A stretch of 64,000 bases of DNA from Paraeggerthella hongkongensis (GTDB lineage Bacteria > Actinomycetota > Coriobacteriia > Coriobacteriales > Eggerthellaceae), in assembly GCF_003340345.1 (NCBI RefSeq), contig NZ_PPTQ01000005.1:88322-152321 (forward strand), read 5' to 3'. The notes beneath the pieces were generated by a model. The model ran no database searches and was not told the origin of the DNA. It saw only the letters and a list, made by a program, of their open reading frames with translations. This document shows positions 35,886 through 43,721 of the stretch, one piece after another (position 1 is the first letter of the stretch; the number at the start of each line of letters is the position of its first letter). The position numbers and the translations under genes were made by a program.

Positions 35886-37589
35886 ATGAAGAAGATACTG
35901 GTGGTTAACGGGCCGAACCTGGACATGCTGGGGGTGCGCGAGCCGTCGGTGTACGGGCGCGATACCCTCAACGACCTGGAGCGCGAAGTGAAGGCGTACG
36001 GCAAGAAGCGCAACGTGGAGGTTGCTTGCTTCCAGTCGAACAGCGAAGGCAAGCTCATTCGCAAGATTCATGCGGCCCGCGACGCGTACGACGGCATTGT
36101 GTACAACCCCGGCGCGCATACCCATTACTCCTACGCGCTGCGCGATGCCGTTGGCGGCATCGACGTTCCATGCGTCGAGGTGCATATCTCGGACGTGGAT
36201 GCGCGCGAGCCGTTTCGCCGCGTGTCGGTGATCGCGCCCGTTTGCGTTGCTCAGGTGAAGGGTCGCGGCTTCAAGGGGTACTGCGACGCCATCGACGTGC
36301 TGCTTGAAGGCGCGTGCGAGCGTCTGGGCGAAGGGTACCAGGATCGCTACGCTGCCGGACAGGTGATCGTGGGCGGCCGGACGGAGCGGGCGGCAGCCGA
36401 TCAGGCTGCTTCCGACGCGGCCGCGCCGATGCAGCCAGGGGCCGCCGCGCGACGTCTCGAGCGCTTGCGCAAGGCGTGCGCCGACCAGCGCATGGGGGCG
36501 TTTCTGGTTCGCGATACGTCCAACATCGCGTGGCTGACGGCGTTTGACGGCGTTTTCGACGACGAGAGCGCCCATGCGCTGCTGGTCGATCCGCAGGCCG
36601 CAGTCCTTCATACCGATTCGCGCTACAGTGAAGCTGCCCGTGCCGCCGCTTTGCCCGAGGGCTCGATTGTCGTGGACGCCCAGCGTGCGACGCACGCCGA
36701 GTTCGCGGCGAAATCCGTAGCTGCTTTGCGGGAGAAGGGTCGCGGCTGGCCATCGCAGGAAGGCGCATGCGAGCAAGCGCCCCGCTTCGATCTGGGCATC
36801 GAGGACTCCCTGACGCTTTCGAATTACCGCGCGCTCGAATCGGCGTTCGCGGAAAGCGCGGTCGATCTGCGTGAAACGTCCGGCTTCGTGTTGGGCTTGC
36901 GTGCCGTGAAGGACGCTTCCGAGATTGCCCGCATGAAGGCCGCGCAGGCCGTCACCGATGCGGCGTTTGCCCATATCGTCGGGTTCATGCGCGTGGGCAT
37001 GACCGAGCGCGAGGTTCAGATCGAGCTGGAGGACTTCATGCGTCGCCACGGTGCCGACGGCTTGGCGTTCTCGTCGATCGTCGCCACGGGCCCGAACGGT
37101 GCCAGCCCGCACGCGATACCGGGAGCAACCCGCCTCGAGGCGGGCCAGTGCGTGGTGCTCGACTTCGGCGCGCGGGCTTACGGGTACTGCTCCGATATGA
37201 CGCGCACGGTGTTCCTGGGGCAGCCGGATGCCCGCATGCGCAGCGCTTACGAGGCTATTCGTGCTGCGAACGAGCAGGTGGAGGCGCTTCTCGGGCCGGG
37301 CGTTACCGGCAAGGAGGCGCACGAACTTGCCGAGCGCGTTTTGGCGGAAGCGGGCTTCGCTGGCAAGATGGGTCACGGCTTGGGTCATGGCGTGGGCATC
37401 GACGTGCATGAGGAGCCCGTGCTGTCTCCCCGCAACGATCGTCCGCTCGCGGCGGGCAACGTGGTCACGGTGGAGCCGGGCGTGTACCTGCCGGGCGAGT
37501 TCGGCATGCGTTTGGAGGATTTCGGCGTGATCACCGAAACCGGGTTCGAGGTGTTCACGCGCTCTTCGCACGATCCGGTGGTGCTCTAG
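35886..37589 (+). CDS. Fusion: type II 3-dehydroquinate dehydratase plus Xaa-Pro peptidase (M24B)
   Basis: A 567-residue two-domain protein. Residues 1-148 are a complete type II dehydroquinase: NGPNLDMLGVREPSVYG with R18 and Y23, NPGAHTHYS with N74, EVHISD with H100, and FRRVS. A linker of about 40 Ala-rich residues follows. Residues 190-567 are a full aminopeptidase P-like domain with metal ligands D426 and D437 (LDFGARAYGYCSDMTRT), H501 (GHGLGHGVGIDVHEEP), E530 (VEPGVY) and E544 (RLEDFG). The frame is continuous with no sign of a frameshift. The first half fits the aro operon. The second is a cytosolic peptidase removing residues before proline. Whether the protein is processed into two parts is unknown. 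Confidence 0.92.
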   Translation: MKKILVVNGPNLDMLGVREPSVYGRDTLNDLEREVKAYGKKRNVEVACFQSNSEGKLIRKIHAARDAYDGIVYNPGAHTHYSYALRDAVGGIDVPCVEVHISDVDAREPFRRVSVIAPVCVAQVKGRGFKGYCDAIDVLLEGACERLGEGYQDRYAAGQVIVGGRTERAAADQAASDAAAPMQPGAAARRLERLRKACADQRMGAFLVRDTSNIAWLTAFDGVFDDESAHALLVDPQAAVLHTDSRYSEAARAAALPEGSIVVDAQRATHAEFAAKSVAALREKGRGWPSQEGACEQAPRFDLGIEDSLTLSNYRALESAFAESAVDLRETSGFVLGLRAVKDASEIARMKAAQAVTDAAFAHIVGFMRVGMTEREVQIELEDFMRRHGADGLAFSSIVATGPNGASPHAIPGATRLEAGQCVVLDFGARAYGYCSDMTRTVFLGQPDARMRSAYEAIRAANEQVEALLGPGVTGKEAHELAERVLAEAGFAGKMGHGLGHGVGIDVHEEPVLSPRNDRPLAAGNVVTVEPGVYLPGEFGMRLEDFGVITETGFEVFTRSSHDPVVL

Positions 37590-37638
37590 CCGGACGGTTG
37601 GAATCAGGTGCGAGCGCGCGCGTGGACCCCGACGCAGT

Positions 37639-37681
37639 CTCCTGTTTTGGCAGGCCGGGCGCTGGCTTGTCAAAACAGGAG
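37639..37681. repeat. Long intergenic hairpin, 18-bp arms
   Basis: The left arm starts CTCCTGTTTTG and ends GGCC at 37656; the right arm starts GGCTTGTC at 37664 and ends at 37681. 16 of 18 bases pair around a 7-nt loop. T and A runs are inside the stem, so this is not a classical terminator. Confidence 0.6.
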
Positions 37682-37929
37682 AGTTTTGCGGGTGCAGACG
37701 ACCCTTTGAAGCGGGTTTTTCGCGAGGCTCTTTTTAATATCCCAGGTCACAGGCTAGACGGTGCGTTTTATCCTTGTTCGAGGACCAGCAAAACTCGTTC
37801 GTTTTGACAAAGTCCCGCCGCGCGAGGGCCTTAAAGCGCTCCTATGCGCATGCCGGTCGCGTTGCCGCGCAACTCCTGATTTTTTTCTGACGGGAGCGAT
37901 ACGCGCATGCCAAGAACGCATGCTATGAG

Positions 37930-37935
37930 TATAAT
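37930..37935 (+). promoter_or_regulatory. Minus-10 box of efp
   Basis: An exact TATAAT 70 bp before the efp ATG in an otherwise GC-rich context. No convincing minus-35 box is visible. Confidence 0.5.
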
Positions 37936-38005
37936 AAACCAGTTTGAACGCTGATCGGGCCCCGCGGCACGCAGCGGAGACCCGTGAACGAAAGGAATAC
38001 CGAGA

Positions 38006-38566
38006 ATGGCTATCTCTACCGCCGACTTCAAGAACGGCATGTGCATCGAGTACAACGGCAAGCTGTGCACGATCGTTGAATTCCAGCACGTGAAGCCCGG
38101 CAAGGGCGGCGCCTTCGTCCGCACGAAGCTGCGCGACATCAAGACCGGACGCGTTATCGACAACACCTTCAACGCTGGCGTTAAGGTTGAGTCCGTGCGC
38201 CTTGAGACGAAGAAGCTGCAGTACCTGTACAACGATGGTGCGGACTTCAACTTCATGGACAACGACACGTTCGAGCAGATGGCCATTCCGGCCGAGACCG
38301 TGGGCGACGCGGCGCAGTGGCTCAAGGAAAACGACGAGGCCAGCCTGCTGTATGCCGGCGACGAGCTGATCAGCATCGAGCCGCAGATGTTCGTGGAGCT
38401 TGAAGTGGCCGAAACCGACCCCGGTTTCAAGGGCGACACCGTGCAGGGCGGCTCTAAGCCCGCTACGCTCGAAACCGGCGCTACGGTGCAGGTTCCCATG
38501 TTCGTCGAGCCTGGCGACATCCTGCAGATCGACACGCGCGACGGCCGCTTCATCAAGCGCGTCTAA
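38006..38566 (+). CDS. efp: Translation elongation factor P
   Basis: A 186-residue, three-beta-domain factor that relieves ribosome stalling at polyproline. The domain I loop reads KPGKGGA with K33 at the position modified in other bacteria. The C-terminal signature is GDILQIDTRDGRFIKRV. No modification enzyme is encoded nearby. It is monocistronic, with a TATAAT box upstream and double hairpins downstream. The Pro-rich, Ala-rich tails in several proteins of this window fit the need for EF-P. Confidence 0.97.
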   Translation: MAISTADFKNGMCIEYNGKLCTIVEFQHVKPGKGGAFVRTKLRDIKTGRVIDNTFNAGVKVESVRLETKKLQYLYNDGADFNFMDNDTFEQMAIPAETVGDAAQWLKENDEASLLYAGDELISIEPQMFVELEVAETDPGFKGDTVQGGSKPATLETGATVQVPMFVEPGDILQIDTRDGRFIKRV

Positions 38567-38581
38567 AGCGTCTTTCGCGAA

Positions 38582-38613
38582 GGAGCTGAGATTCCGATTC
38601 GAATCTCAGCTCC
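38582..38613 (+). repeat. Perfect 13-bp hairpin after efp
   Basis: GGAGCTGAGATTC (38582-38594) and GAATCTCAGCTCC (38601-38613) pair fully around CGATTC, 16 bp after the efp stop. There is no T tract; it leads straight into the next hairpin. Confidence 0.65.
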
Positions 38614-38663
38614 CCGTATGAGAAAAGGGCGAGGTCACTGACCTCGCCCTTTTCTCATACGGG
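38613..38663. terminator. Bidirectional terminator between efp and the XRE gene
   Basis: Two 25-base arms (38613-38637 and 38639-38663) pair perfectly around one central C. The GC core (GGGCGAGGTCA and its complement) is flanked by AAAA on the left and TTTT on the right, so it can terminate both converging transcripts. The right arm contains the stop codon of the XRE gene. Confidence 0.85.
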
Positions 38664-38966
38664 TGCGTGATCGTCGGAAGGCGGGGGATGCTCGGAGCAT
38701 TTGAGCGTCGAGACGTCCGCCAGATCTTTCGGATCGACCTCAAGCGCTCGGCACAGCTTCACCACGTCGGGGAAGCTTGGTATCGCGCAGCCTCGTTCGA
38801 TGTTGCTGATACGCGAATGCTTGGTGCCGATCATCAGTGCAAGCCGCTCTTGCGTAAGCCCTTGCTTTTTGCGCAGATCGCGAAGGCTCTTGCCCAAACG
38901 GAACGCGTAAAGCTGCACAAGGGGATCCTTGTACGCCGTTCGCTTCTGTTTGCTCGAGCCGTTCAT
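38655..38966 (-). CDS. XRE-family helix-turn-helix regulator
   Basis: A 103-residue DNA-binding protein with one HTH domain (residues about 29-85): LRDLRKKQGLTQERLALMIGTKHSRISNIERG, then FPDVVKLCRALEVDP. The C-terminal tail is polar and carries no second domain. I start it at ATG 38966. An upstream in-frame TTG at 38987 overlaps a palindromic operator, so it is more likely in the promoter or leader. Two TGTAAT-type palindromes just upstream suggest autoregulation. The target genes are unknown. Confidence 0.8.
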   Translation of the reverse strand: MNGSSKQKRTAYKDPLVQLYAFRLGKSLRDLRKKQGLTQERLALMIGTKHSRISNIERGCAIPSFPDVVKLCRALEVDPKDLADVSTLKCSEHPPPSDDHAPV

Positions 38967-38975
38967 GGGCACAGC

Positions 38976-39016
38976 GTAATCACGCAATTACATAGTGCTG
39001 TAATCGGTTGATTACA
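38976..39016. promoter_or_regulatory. Two operator-like palindromes upstream of the XRE gene
   Basis: GTAAT-n6-ATTAC (38976-38991) and TGTAATC-n4-GATTACA (38999-39016) share the half site GTAAT/ATTAC and are centred about 24 bp apart. They lie directly upstream of the regulator, within the 261-bp gap to the divergent carboxylase operon. Confidence 0.6.
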
Positions 39017-39173
39017 TTTTGCTATTTCCCTTCGAAACAACGGCATCGCCAAAAAAGCTCGATCGACGCGCTCGTTTCGTCCTTCGAACCCGCGCGCGCC
39101 TCCTCCCGCCTTCGTATTCTGTTGCTTACCGGTGAATTTTTCCCCTGGGAGCCCGTAGGGTGTAACCTTCTTC

Positions 39174-39179
39174 TATAAT
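39174..39179 (+). promoter_or_regulatory. Minus-10 box of the carboxylase operon
   Basis: An exact TATAAT 48 bp before the ATG. The start codon itself follows a strong GAAGGGGGTG ribosome site. No clear minus-35 box. Confidence 0.5.
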
Positions 39180-39227
39180 GCTTAATTCGATCTTTGACTA
39201 ACTGCAAACCGAAGGGGGTGTGAGTTC

Positions 39228-41114
39228 ATGCCAAGGCTTCAAATCATGGATACCACCATCCGTGACGGCCAGCAAAGCCTATGGGCCACGCGTATGCAGA
39301 TTGGCGACATGCTGCCGATCCTGCCTAAAATGGACCGTGTCGGATACTGGGCCATCGAGTCGTGGGGCGGCGCGACGTTCGATACGTGCCTGCGCTTCCT
39401 CGACGAGAACCCGTGGGACCGCCTGCGCTCCATCAAGGCCAATACGCCCAACACGCCGCTCGCGATGCTTTCTCGCGGCCAGAACCTGGTGGGCTACAAG
39501 CATTACTCGCGCGAAATCGTCAATCGCTTCATTAAGGCTGCCAACCGCAACGGCATCCACGTGTTTCGCGTGTTCGACGCGTTGAACGATATTCGCAACG
39601 TGATAGACAACGCCGAAGCCATCAAGGAGTGCGGCGCGCATTTCGAAGGCGCCATCTCGTACACGATGTCGCCGGTTCACACTCTCGACAGTTTCCTTGA
39701 CTACGGTCAGCAGCTCAAGGACCTGGGTGCGGACTCCATCTGCATCAAGGACATGGCCGGCATGCTCACGCCGTACCGCACCGAGCGCATGGTCAAGGCG
39801 TTCAACGCCGAAATCGGCTTGCCGGTGCATATTCACTGCCACTATGTCGGCGGCATGGCGCCTGCCAACATCCTCAAGGCCGCCGAAGCCGGAGCCGCTA
39901 TTGCGGATACCGCGCATGCGCCGCTTGCGTTCGGCAACAGCCATCCGGCGGTGGAGATGATCGCAGCCGCGCTGCAGGAAAGCCGCTACGATACGGGTCT
40001 TGACCTTGACCTGCTGTTCGAGATCGCTGAATACTGGGAAGAGGTGCGCAAGCGCGGCCACTACAAGCGCGGCGTTTCCTCGCTCATTCACATGCAGGTG
40101 TACTCGCACCAGGTTCCGGGCGGCATGATGTCGAACCTGCTTTCGCAGCTCGAGGTGCAAAACGCCAGCGACCGCTTGCCGGAAGTCATGCGCGAGATCC
40201 CCAAGGTGCGCGCCGAAGTGGGCTATCCGCCGCTGGTTACCCCGATGTCGCAAATCGTGGGCACGCAGGCGGTGTTCAACGTGCTGACCGGCAAGCGCTG
40301 GGGCGTGGTTTCCAAGGAAATGAAGGATTACATCTGCGGCTACTACGGCAAGGCGCCGGGCCGCATGGACAAGGATATCGTGGCGAAGGTTGTCGGCAAC
40401 TCGGCGATGCTTCCGCCCGACGTGGCGCCCGGTTCCCTTGTGACGACCACGTTCGACGAGGTTGCCGCGGAAATCGGCGATCTTGCGAAGACGGAGGAGG
40501 ACGTGCTCATGTACGCCCTGTTCCCGAACGAGGCGCGCACGTTCCTGAGCAAGCACCGCACATCCGAGAAAGTCGATTTCCTCATGGAGCAGGAGTCGAG
40601 CCAGACCAAGGAGGACGATTACGTGGATATCAATCAGATTCGCGAGCTGGTTCGCGTTGCCGAGGAAAGCGGCGTCGGCGAGATCATCGTGGAGGAAGAG
40701 GGCGCCCGCATTGCCGTGCGCATGCCAAGCGCCATGTCCGCCGTGGCCGTGCAGCCTCAGGCTGTCCCGCAGGTTGCCGCCGCTCCGGCTGCGCCCGCAG
40801 CCGCTCCGGCCGAGGCTCCTGCCGAGAACAGCCGTCCGGCCGACTGGTACGCCGTTACGGCTCCCATGGTAGGTACGTTCTACACGTCTCCCGCGCCGGG
40901 CGAGCCGCCTTTCGTCCAGGTGGGCGACGAGGTGACTGCCAACCAGACGCTGTGCATCGTCGAAGCCATGAAGCTGATGAACGAGATCACGGCCGAGGAA
41001 ATGGGCACCGTTCGCGAGATCTGCCTTGAAGACGCCTCGCCGGTCGAGTTCGGCACGGTGCTGTTCTACGTCGAGCCCGTCAGCGAGCAGTCCAAGATTC
41101 CGGAGACCGTGTAA
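39228..41114 (+). CDS. Pyruvate carboxylase/oxaloacetate decarboxylase carboxyltransferase fused to an AccB-like biotin carrier
   Basis: A 628-residue protein. Residues 1-about 450 are the carboxyltransferase of the PycB/OadA family: [12 protein letters not shown]174 in ICIKDMAG (carbamylated Lys of the family) and metal ligands in [11 protein letters not shown] (H203, H205). From about residue 463 it reads like a complete acetyl-CoA carboxylase carrier: [20 protein letters not shown], a Pro/Ala linker, then [19 protein letters not shown] and EAMKLMN with biotinyl K582. With the biotin carboxylase encoded next (1-base overlap) it could form a two-subunit pyruvate carboxylase. No sodium-pump subunits are nearby. 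The direction and substrate are inferred. Confidence 0.9.
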   Translation: MPRLQIMDTTIRDGQQSLWATRMQIGDMLPILPKMDRVGYWAIESWGGATFDTCLRFLDENPWDRLRSIKANTPNTPLAMLSRGQNLVGYKHYSREIVNRFIKAANRNGIHVFRVFDALNDIRNVIDNAEAIKECGAHFEGAISYTMSPVHTLDSFLDYGQQLKDLGADSICIKDMAGMLTPYRTERMVKAFNAEIGLPVHIHCHYVGGMAPANILKAAEAGAAIADTAHAPLAFGNSHPAVEMIAAALQESRYDTGLDLDLLFEIAEYWEEVRKRGHYKRGVSSLIHMQVYSHQVPGGMMSNLLSQLEVQNASDRLPEVMREIPKVRAEVGYPPLVTPMSQIVGTQAVFNVLTGKRWGVVSKEMKDYICGYYGKAPGRMDKDIVAKVVGNSAMLPPDVAPGSLVTTTFDEVAAEIGDLAKTEEDVLMYALFPNEARTFLSKHRTSEKVDFLMEQESSQTKEDDYVDINQIRELVRVAEESGVGEIIVEEEGARIAVRMPSAMSAVAVQPQAVPQVAAAPAAPAAAPAEAPAENSRPADWYAVTAPMVGTFYTSPAPGEPPFVQVGDEVTANQTLCIVEAMKLMNEITAEEMGTVREICLEDASPVEFGTVLFYVEPVSEQSKIPETV

Positions 41115-42466
41115 TGTTCAAGAAGATCCTCATAGCAAACCGCGGCGAGGTGGCGCTGCGCGTCATGCGCGCTTGCAAGGAGCTGGGGGTGAAGACGGTT
41201 GCGGTCTACTCGACCGAGGACGCCGACACCTATCCCGTGCAATACGCTGACGAAGCCGTATGCATCGGCCCTGCTCAAGCGAACAAGAGCTACCTGGTGA
41301 TGCCCAGCATCATCGCTGCTGCAAAAAACACCGGAGCCGAGGCTATCCACCCCGGTTACGGATTCTTGGCCGAAAACGCCGATTTTGCTCGCGCCTGCGT
41401 CGACAACGACCTGGTGTTCATCGGCCCTGCGGCCGATTGCATCGAGCGCATGGGCGACAAGAGCTCCGCGCGCGAGACCATGAAGTCGTGCGGCGTGCCC
41501 ACCGTTCCCGGCTCGGATGGCTGCATCGATACGGCGACCGAAGCCAAGGCTTTCGCCGACTCCGTGGGCTACCCCGTGCTCATCAAGGCAACGGCCGGCG
41601 GCGGCGGCAAGGGCATGCGCGAGGTGCACGACCCCGCCGAACTGGAAGCCCAGTACCAGGCCGCTCGTACCGAAGCGGGCGCTGCGTTCGGCAACGACGG
41701 CGTGTACCTGGAGAAGCTGGTGCTGCGTCCGCGCCACGTCGAGGTGCAGGTGCTGGCCGACGACTTCGGCAACCACATTGCGCTGTGCGAGCGAGACTGC
41801 TCCGTGCAGCGCCGTCACCAGAAGCTCATCGAGGAAGCGCCCTCTCCGGCGCTGACCGAAGATCTGCGTCGCGCCATGGGCGTTGCGGCCATCAAGGCCG
41901 TGCGCGCCGTGGACTACCGCAACGCGGGCACCATCGAGTTTTTGCTCGACACCGACGGTCGCTTCTACTTCATGGAGATGAACACGCGCGTGCAGGTGGA
42001 GCATCCCGTCACGGAGGAGATCACCGGTACCGACATCATCAAAGAGCAGTTGCGCATTGCGTCGGGCGAGCCTATGAGCTGCGCTTCCCGTGCGCCGTTC
42101 ACGCCGCAAGGCCATGCGATCGAGTTCCGCATCAACGCGGAGGATCCGGAGCACGGCTTCCGTCCGTGCCCGGGCAACGTGACGAAGTTCGAGGCTCCTT
42201 CGGGCCCCGGCGTTCGCGTGGAAAGCTACGTTCGCACGGGCTCTCGCATCTCCCCGTACTACGATTCGCTTGTTGCCAAGCTTATCGTGCATGGGCAGGA
42301 TCGCGAGGAAGCTTTGGCGCGCGGTCGTCGCGCCCTTGACGAGTTCGTCATCGAGGGCATCCAAACCACCATACCGTTCCATCGCCGCGTTTTGGAGAAC
42401 GCTGTGTTCTGCGCGGGCGATGCGACAACCGATTTTATCGAAACCCAGATGGGAGATGTGCTATGA
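41114..42466 (+). CDS. accC: Biotin carboxylase subunit
   Basis: A 450-residue ATP-grasp enzyme carboxylating biotin. Marks in order: [71 protein letters not shown] and the RNAEDP-like INAEDP. It starts in TAATG, overlapping the carboxyltransferase-carrier gene by one base. In this context it probably serves that protein, although the symbol accC is used for the family. No accA or accD is encoded in the window. Confidence 0.94.
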   Translation: MFKKILIANRGEVALRVMRACKELGVKTVAVYSTEDADTYPVQYADEAVCIGPAQANKSYLVMPSIIAAAKNTGAEAIHPGYGFLAENADFARACVDNDLVFIGPAADCIERMGDKSSARETMKSCGVPTVPGSDGCIDTATEAKAFADSVGYPVLIKATAGGGGKGMREVHDPAELEAQYQAARTEAGAAFGNDGVYLEKLVLRPRHVEVQVLADDFGNHIALCERDCSVQRRHQKLIEEAPSPALTEDLRRAMGVAAIKAVRAVDYRNAGTIEFLLDTDGRFYFMEMNTRVQVEHPVTEEITGTDIIKEQLRIASGEPMSCASRAPFTPQGHAIEFRINAEDPEHGFRPCPGNVTKFEAPSGPGVRVESYVRTGSRISPYYDSLVAKLIVHGQDREEALARGRRALDEFVIEGIQTTIPFHRRVLENAVFCAGDATTDFIETQMGDVL

Positions 42467-42810
42467 CGGAATTGAATCTTGATGGCATGGCGCTTGCGCC
42501 GGGCGTCGTCGAGACCATCGTGTCCATAGCCGCCAACGAGGTTGACGGCGTTGCCTCGGTCGGTCCTTCGGCAACGAGCAGCCTTCGCTCGGTGTTCGCG
42601 GGCAAGCCCTCGACGCAAGGCATCGAGGTCGCGATCGACGAAGACGACAAACTGCAGGTTTCCGTGCGTGTCGACGTGTACTACGGCTACGTGCTGCCCG
42701 ATCTTGCCGCCAACTTGCGCAAGGCCATCGCTGATGCGGTGTCCAGCCAGGTGGGAGCAAGCGTGGCTTCCGTTGACGTGTACATCGACGGCATTCAGTT
42801 CGCTCGCTAA
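42463..42810 (+). CDS. Asp23/Gls24 family envelope stress protein
   Basis: A 115-residue alkaline-shock-like protein with the family pattern [20 protein letters not shown], a central [20 protein letters not shown] and the closing [11 protein letters not shown]. It overlaps accC by four bases (ATGA). In Firmicutes this gene (yqhY) also lies between biotin carboxylase and nusB, and has been linked to control of acetyl-CoA carboxylase. That link is from related organisms and not shown here. Confidence 0.9.
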   Translation: MTELNLDGMALAPGVVETIVSIAANEVDGVASVGPSATSSLRSVFAGKPSTQGIEVAIDEDDKLQVSVRVDVYYGYVLPDLAANLRKAIADAVSSQVGASVASVDVYIDGIQFAR

Positions 42811-42834
42811 GCAGCGGAGGTTTCAGGTACATTT

Positions 42835-43422
42835 ATGGCTGCCAAACGACATGAACGCACGCACGCACGCCGCGTTGCGCTGCAGGTGCTCTACACAAGC
42901 GAAATTACCGACGAGTCGCCGGCGGCTATCGCCGAAGGTGACGCGCGCTTGACCGACGACGGGTTCTTGCCCGATTACGCGCTGTCCCTTATCAGGGGGG
43001 TGGAAGCGCATCGTTGTGCAATCGACGACCATCTGGTGGCAACGTCCGAGAACTGGTCGCTCAACCGCATGCCCATCGTCGACCGCTCCATTCTGCGTCT
43101 TGCGACGTACGAGATGATGTACGTGGAAGACGTGCCGACTTCGGTCAGCATTAACGAGGCCGTTGAGCTGGCTAAAGACTTCGGCGGCGAAGACGAATCT
43201 CCGCGTTTCGTCAACGGTGTGCTCGGCCGCATTGCAAAGCGTCTTGACGGCGTGGAGGACGCGGCGGGCGATTCCGCAGGCGAGCCTGCGGAGGAGGAGC
43301 CGTCCTCGAAGGCTTCCGCAACGGTGCCCGCTGATGCGGAAGCCGTGCCGGCTCCCGTTTTCGAAGCGCCTGTTGAAGAGGTGGCTGCACCGTGCGTTGC
43401 TTCGGAGGCTTCGAATGCCTAA
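42835..43422 (+). CDS. nusB: Transcription antitermination factor NusB
   Basis: A 195-residue protein. The first about 140 residues are a normal NusB: HARRVALQVLYTSEI, WSLNRMPIVDRSILRLATYEM, VPTSVSINEAVELAKDFG and RFVNGVLGRIAK. NusB joins NusE at boxA RNA during rRNA transcription. The last 55 residues are an acidic Ala/Pro/Glu-rich tail absent from typical NusB. The gene overlaps xseB by 8 bases. Confidence 0.95.
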   Translation: MAAKRHERTHARRVALQVLYTSEITDESPAAIAEGDARLTDDGFLPDYALSLIRGVEAHRCAIDDHLVATSENWSLNRMPIVDRSILRLATYEMMYVEDVPTSVSINEAVELAKDFGGEDESPRFVNGVLGRIAKRLDGVEDAAGDSAGEPAEEEPSSKASATVPADAEAVPAPVFEAPVEEVAAPCVASEASNA

Positions 43423-43702
43423 CGAAGGCTACCAGACGTTCGAGGACGTGAAGTCTCGCCTCGATCAGATCGTCGATGCGGTGAGCGACGAGTCGCTGCC
43501 GCTTGACGAAGCTCTGGCCCTGTACGAAGAAGCAGTGGGCTTGGGCTTGCGCGCAAGCGACTTGCTTGAAGAGAATATAGAGGCGCAGCGCGCGGCCGAC
43601 CAGGCCGAAGGCGATGCAGCCGAAACGGCGGGAGCAGCCGCTCCCGCCGAACCTGTCGCCGATCCCTCTGACGCAAGTCCGAGCGATCCTGCTACGGCTT
43701 GA
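43415..43702 (+). CDS. xseB: Exodeoxyribonuclease VII small subunit
   Basis: A 95-residue protein. The first 55 residues match XseB: FEDVKSRLDQIVDAVSDESLPLDEALALYEEAVGLGLRASDLLEE. An Ala/Pro-rich tail of about 35 residues follows. ATG 43415 follows GGAGG inside nusB. It is the small partner of XseA in degrading single-stranded DNA. No xseA lies in this window, although the two genes are often adjacent. Confidence 0.88.
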   Translation: MPNEGYQTFEDVKSRLDQIVDAVSDESLPLDEALALYEEAVGLGLRASDLLEENIEAQRAADQAEGDAAETAGAAAPAEPVADPSDASPSDPATA

Positions 43703-43721
43703 TGCTTGAAAGGCACGCTGC

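Larger units (their letters stand above)
37590..38005 (+). other. 416-bp intergenic region between aroQ-peptidase and efp
   Basis: It holds an 18-bp near-perfect inverted repeat (37639-37681), a 9-bp inverted pair GAGTTTTGC/GCAAAACTC (37681-37689, 37788-37796), a further TCGTTTTGACAAAG word resembling the repeat arm, and a TATAAT box at 37930 for efp. No gene is seen. Confidence 0.55.

Noticed and set aside
38967-38987. TTG start giving a 110-residue XRE protein
   Set aside because: The added residues have no motif and the TTG lies inside an operator-like palindrome.
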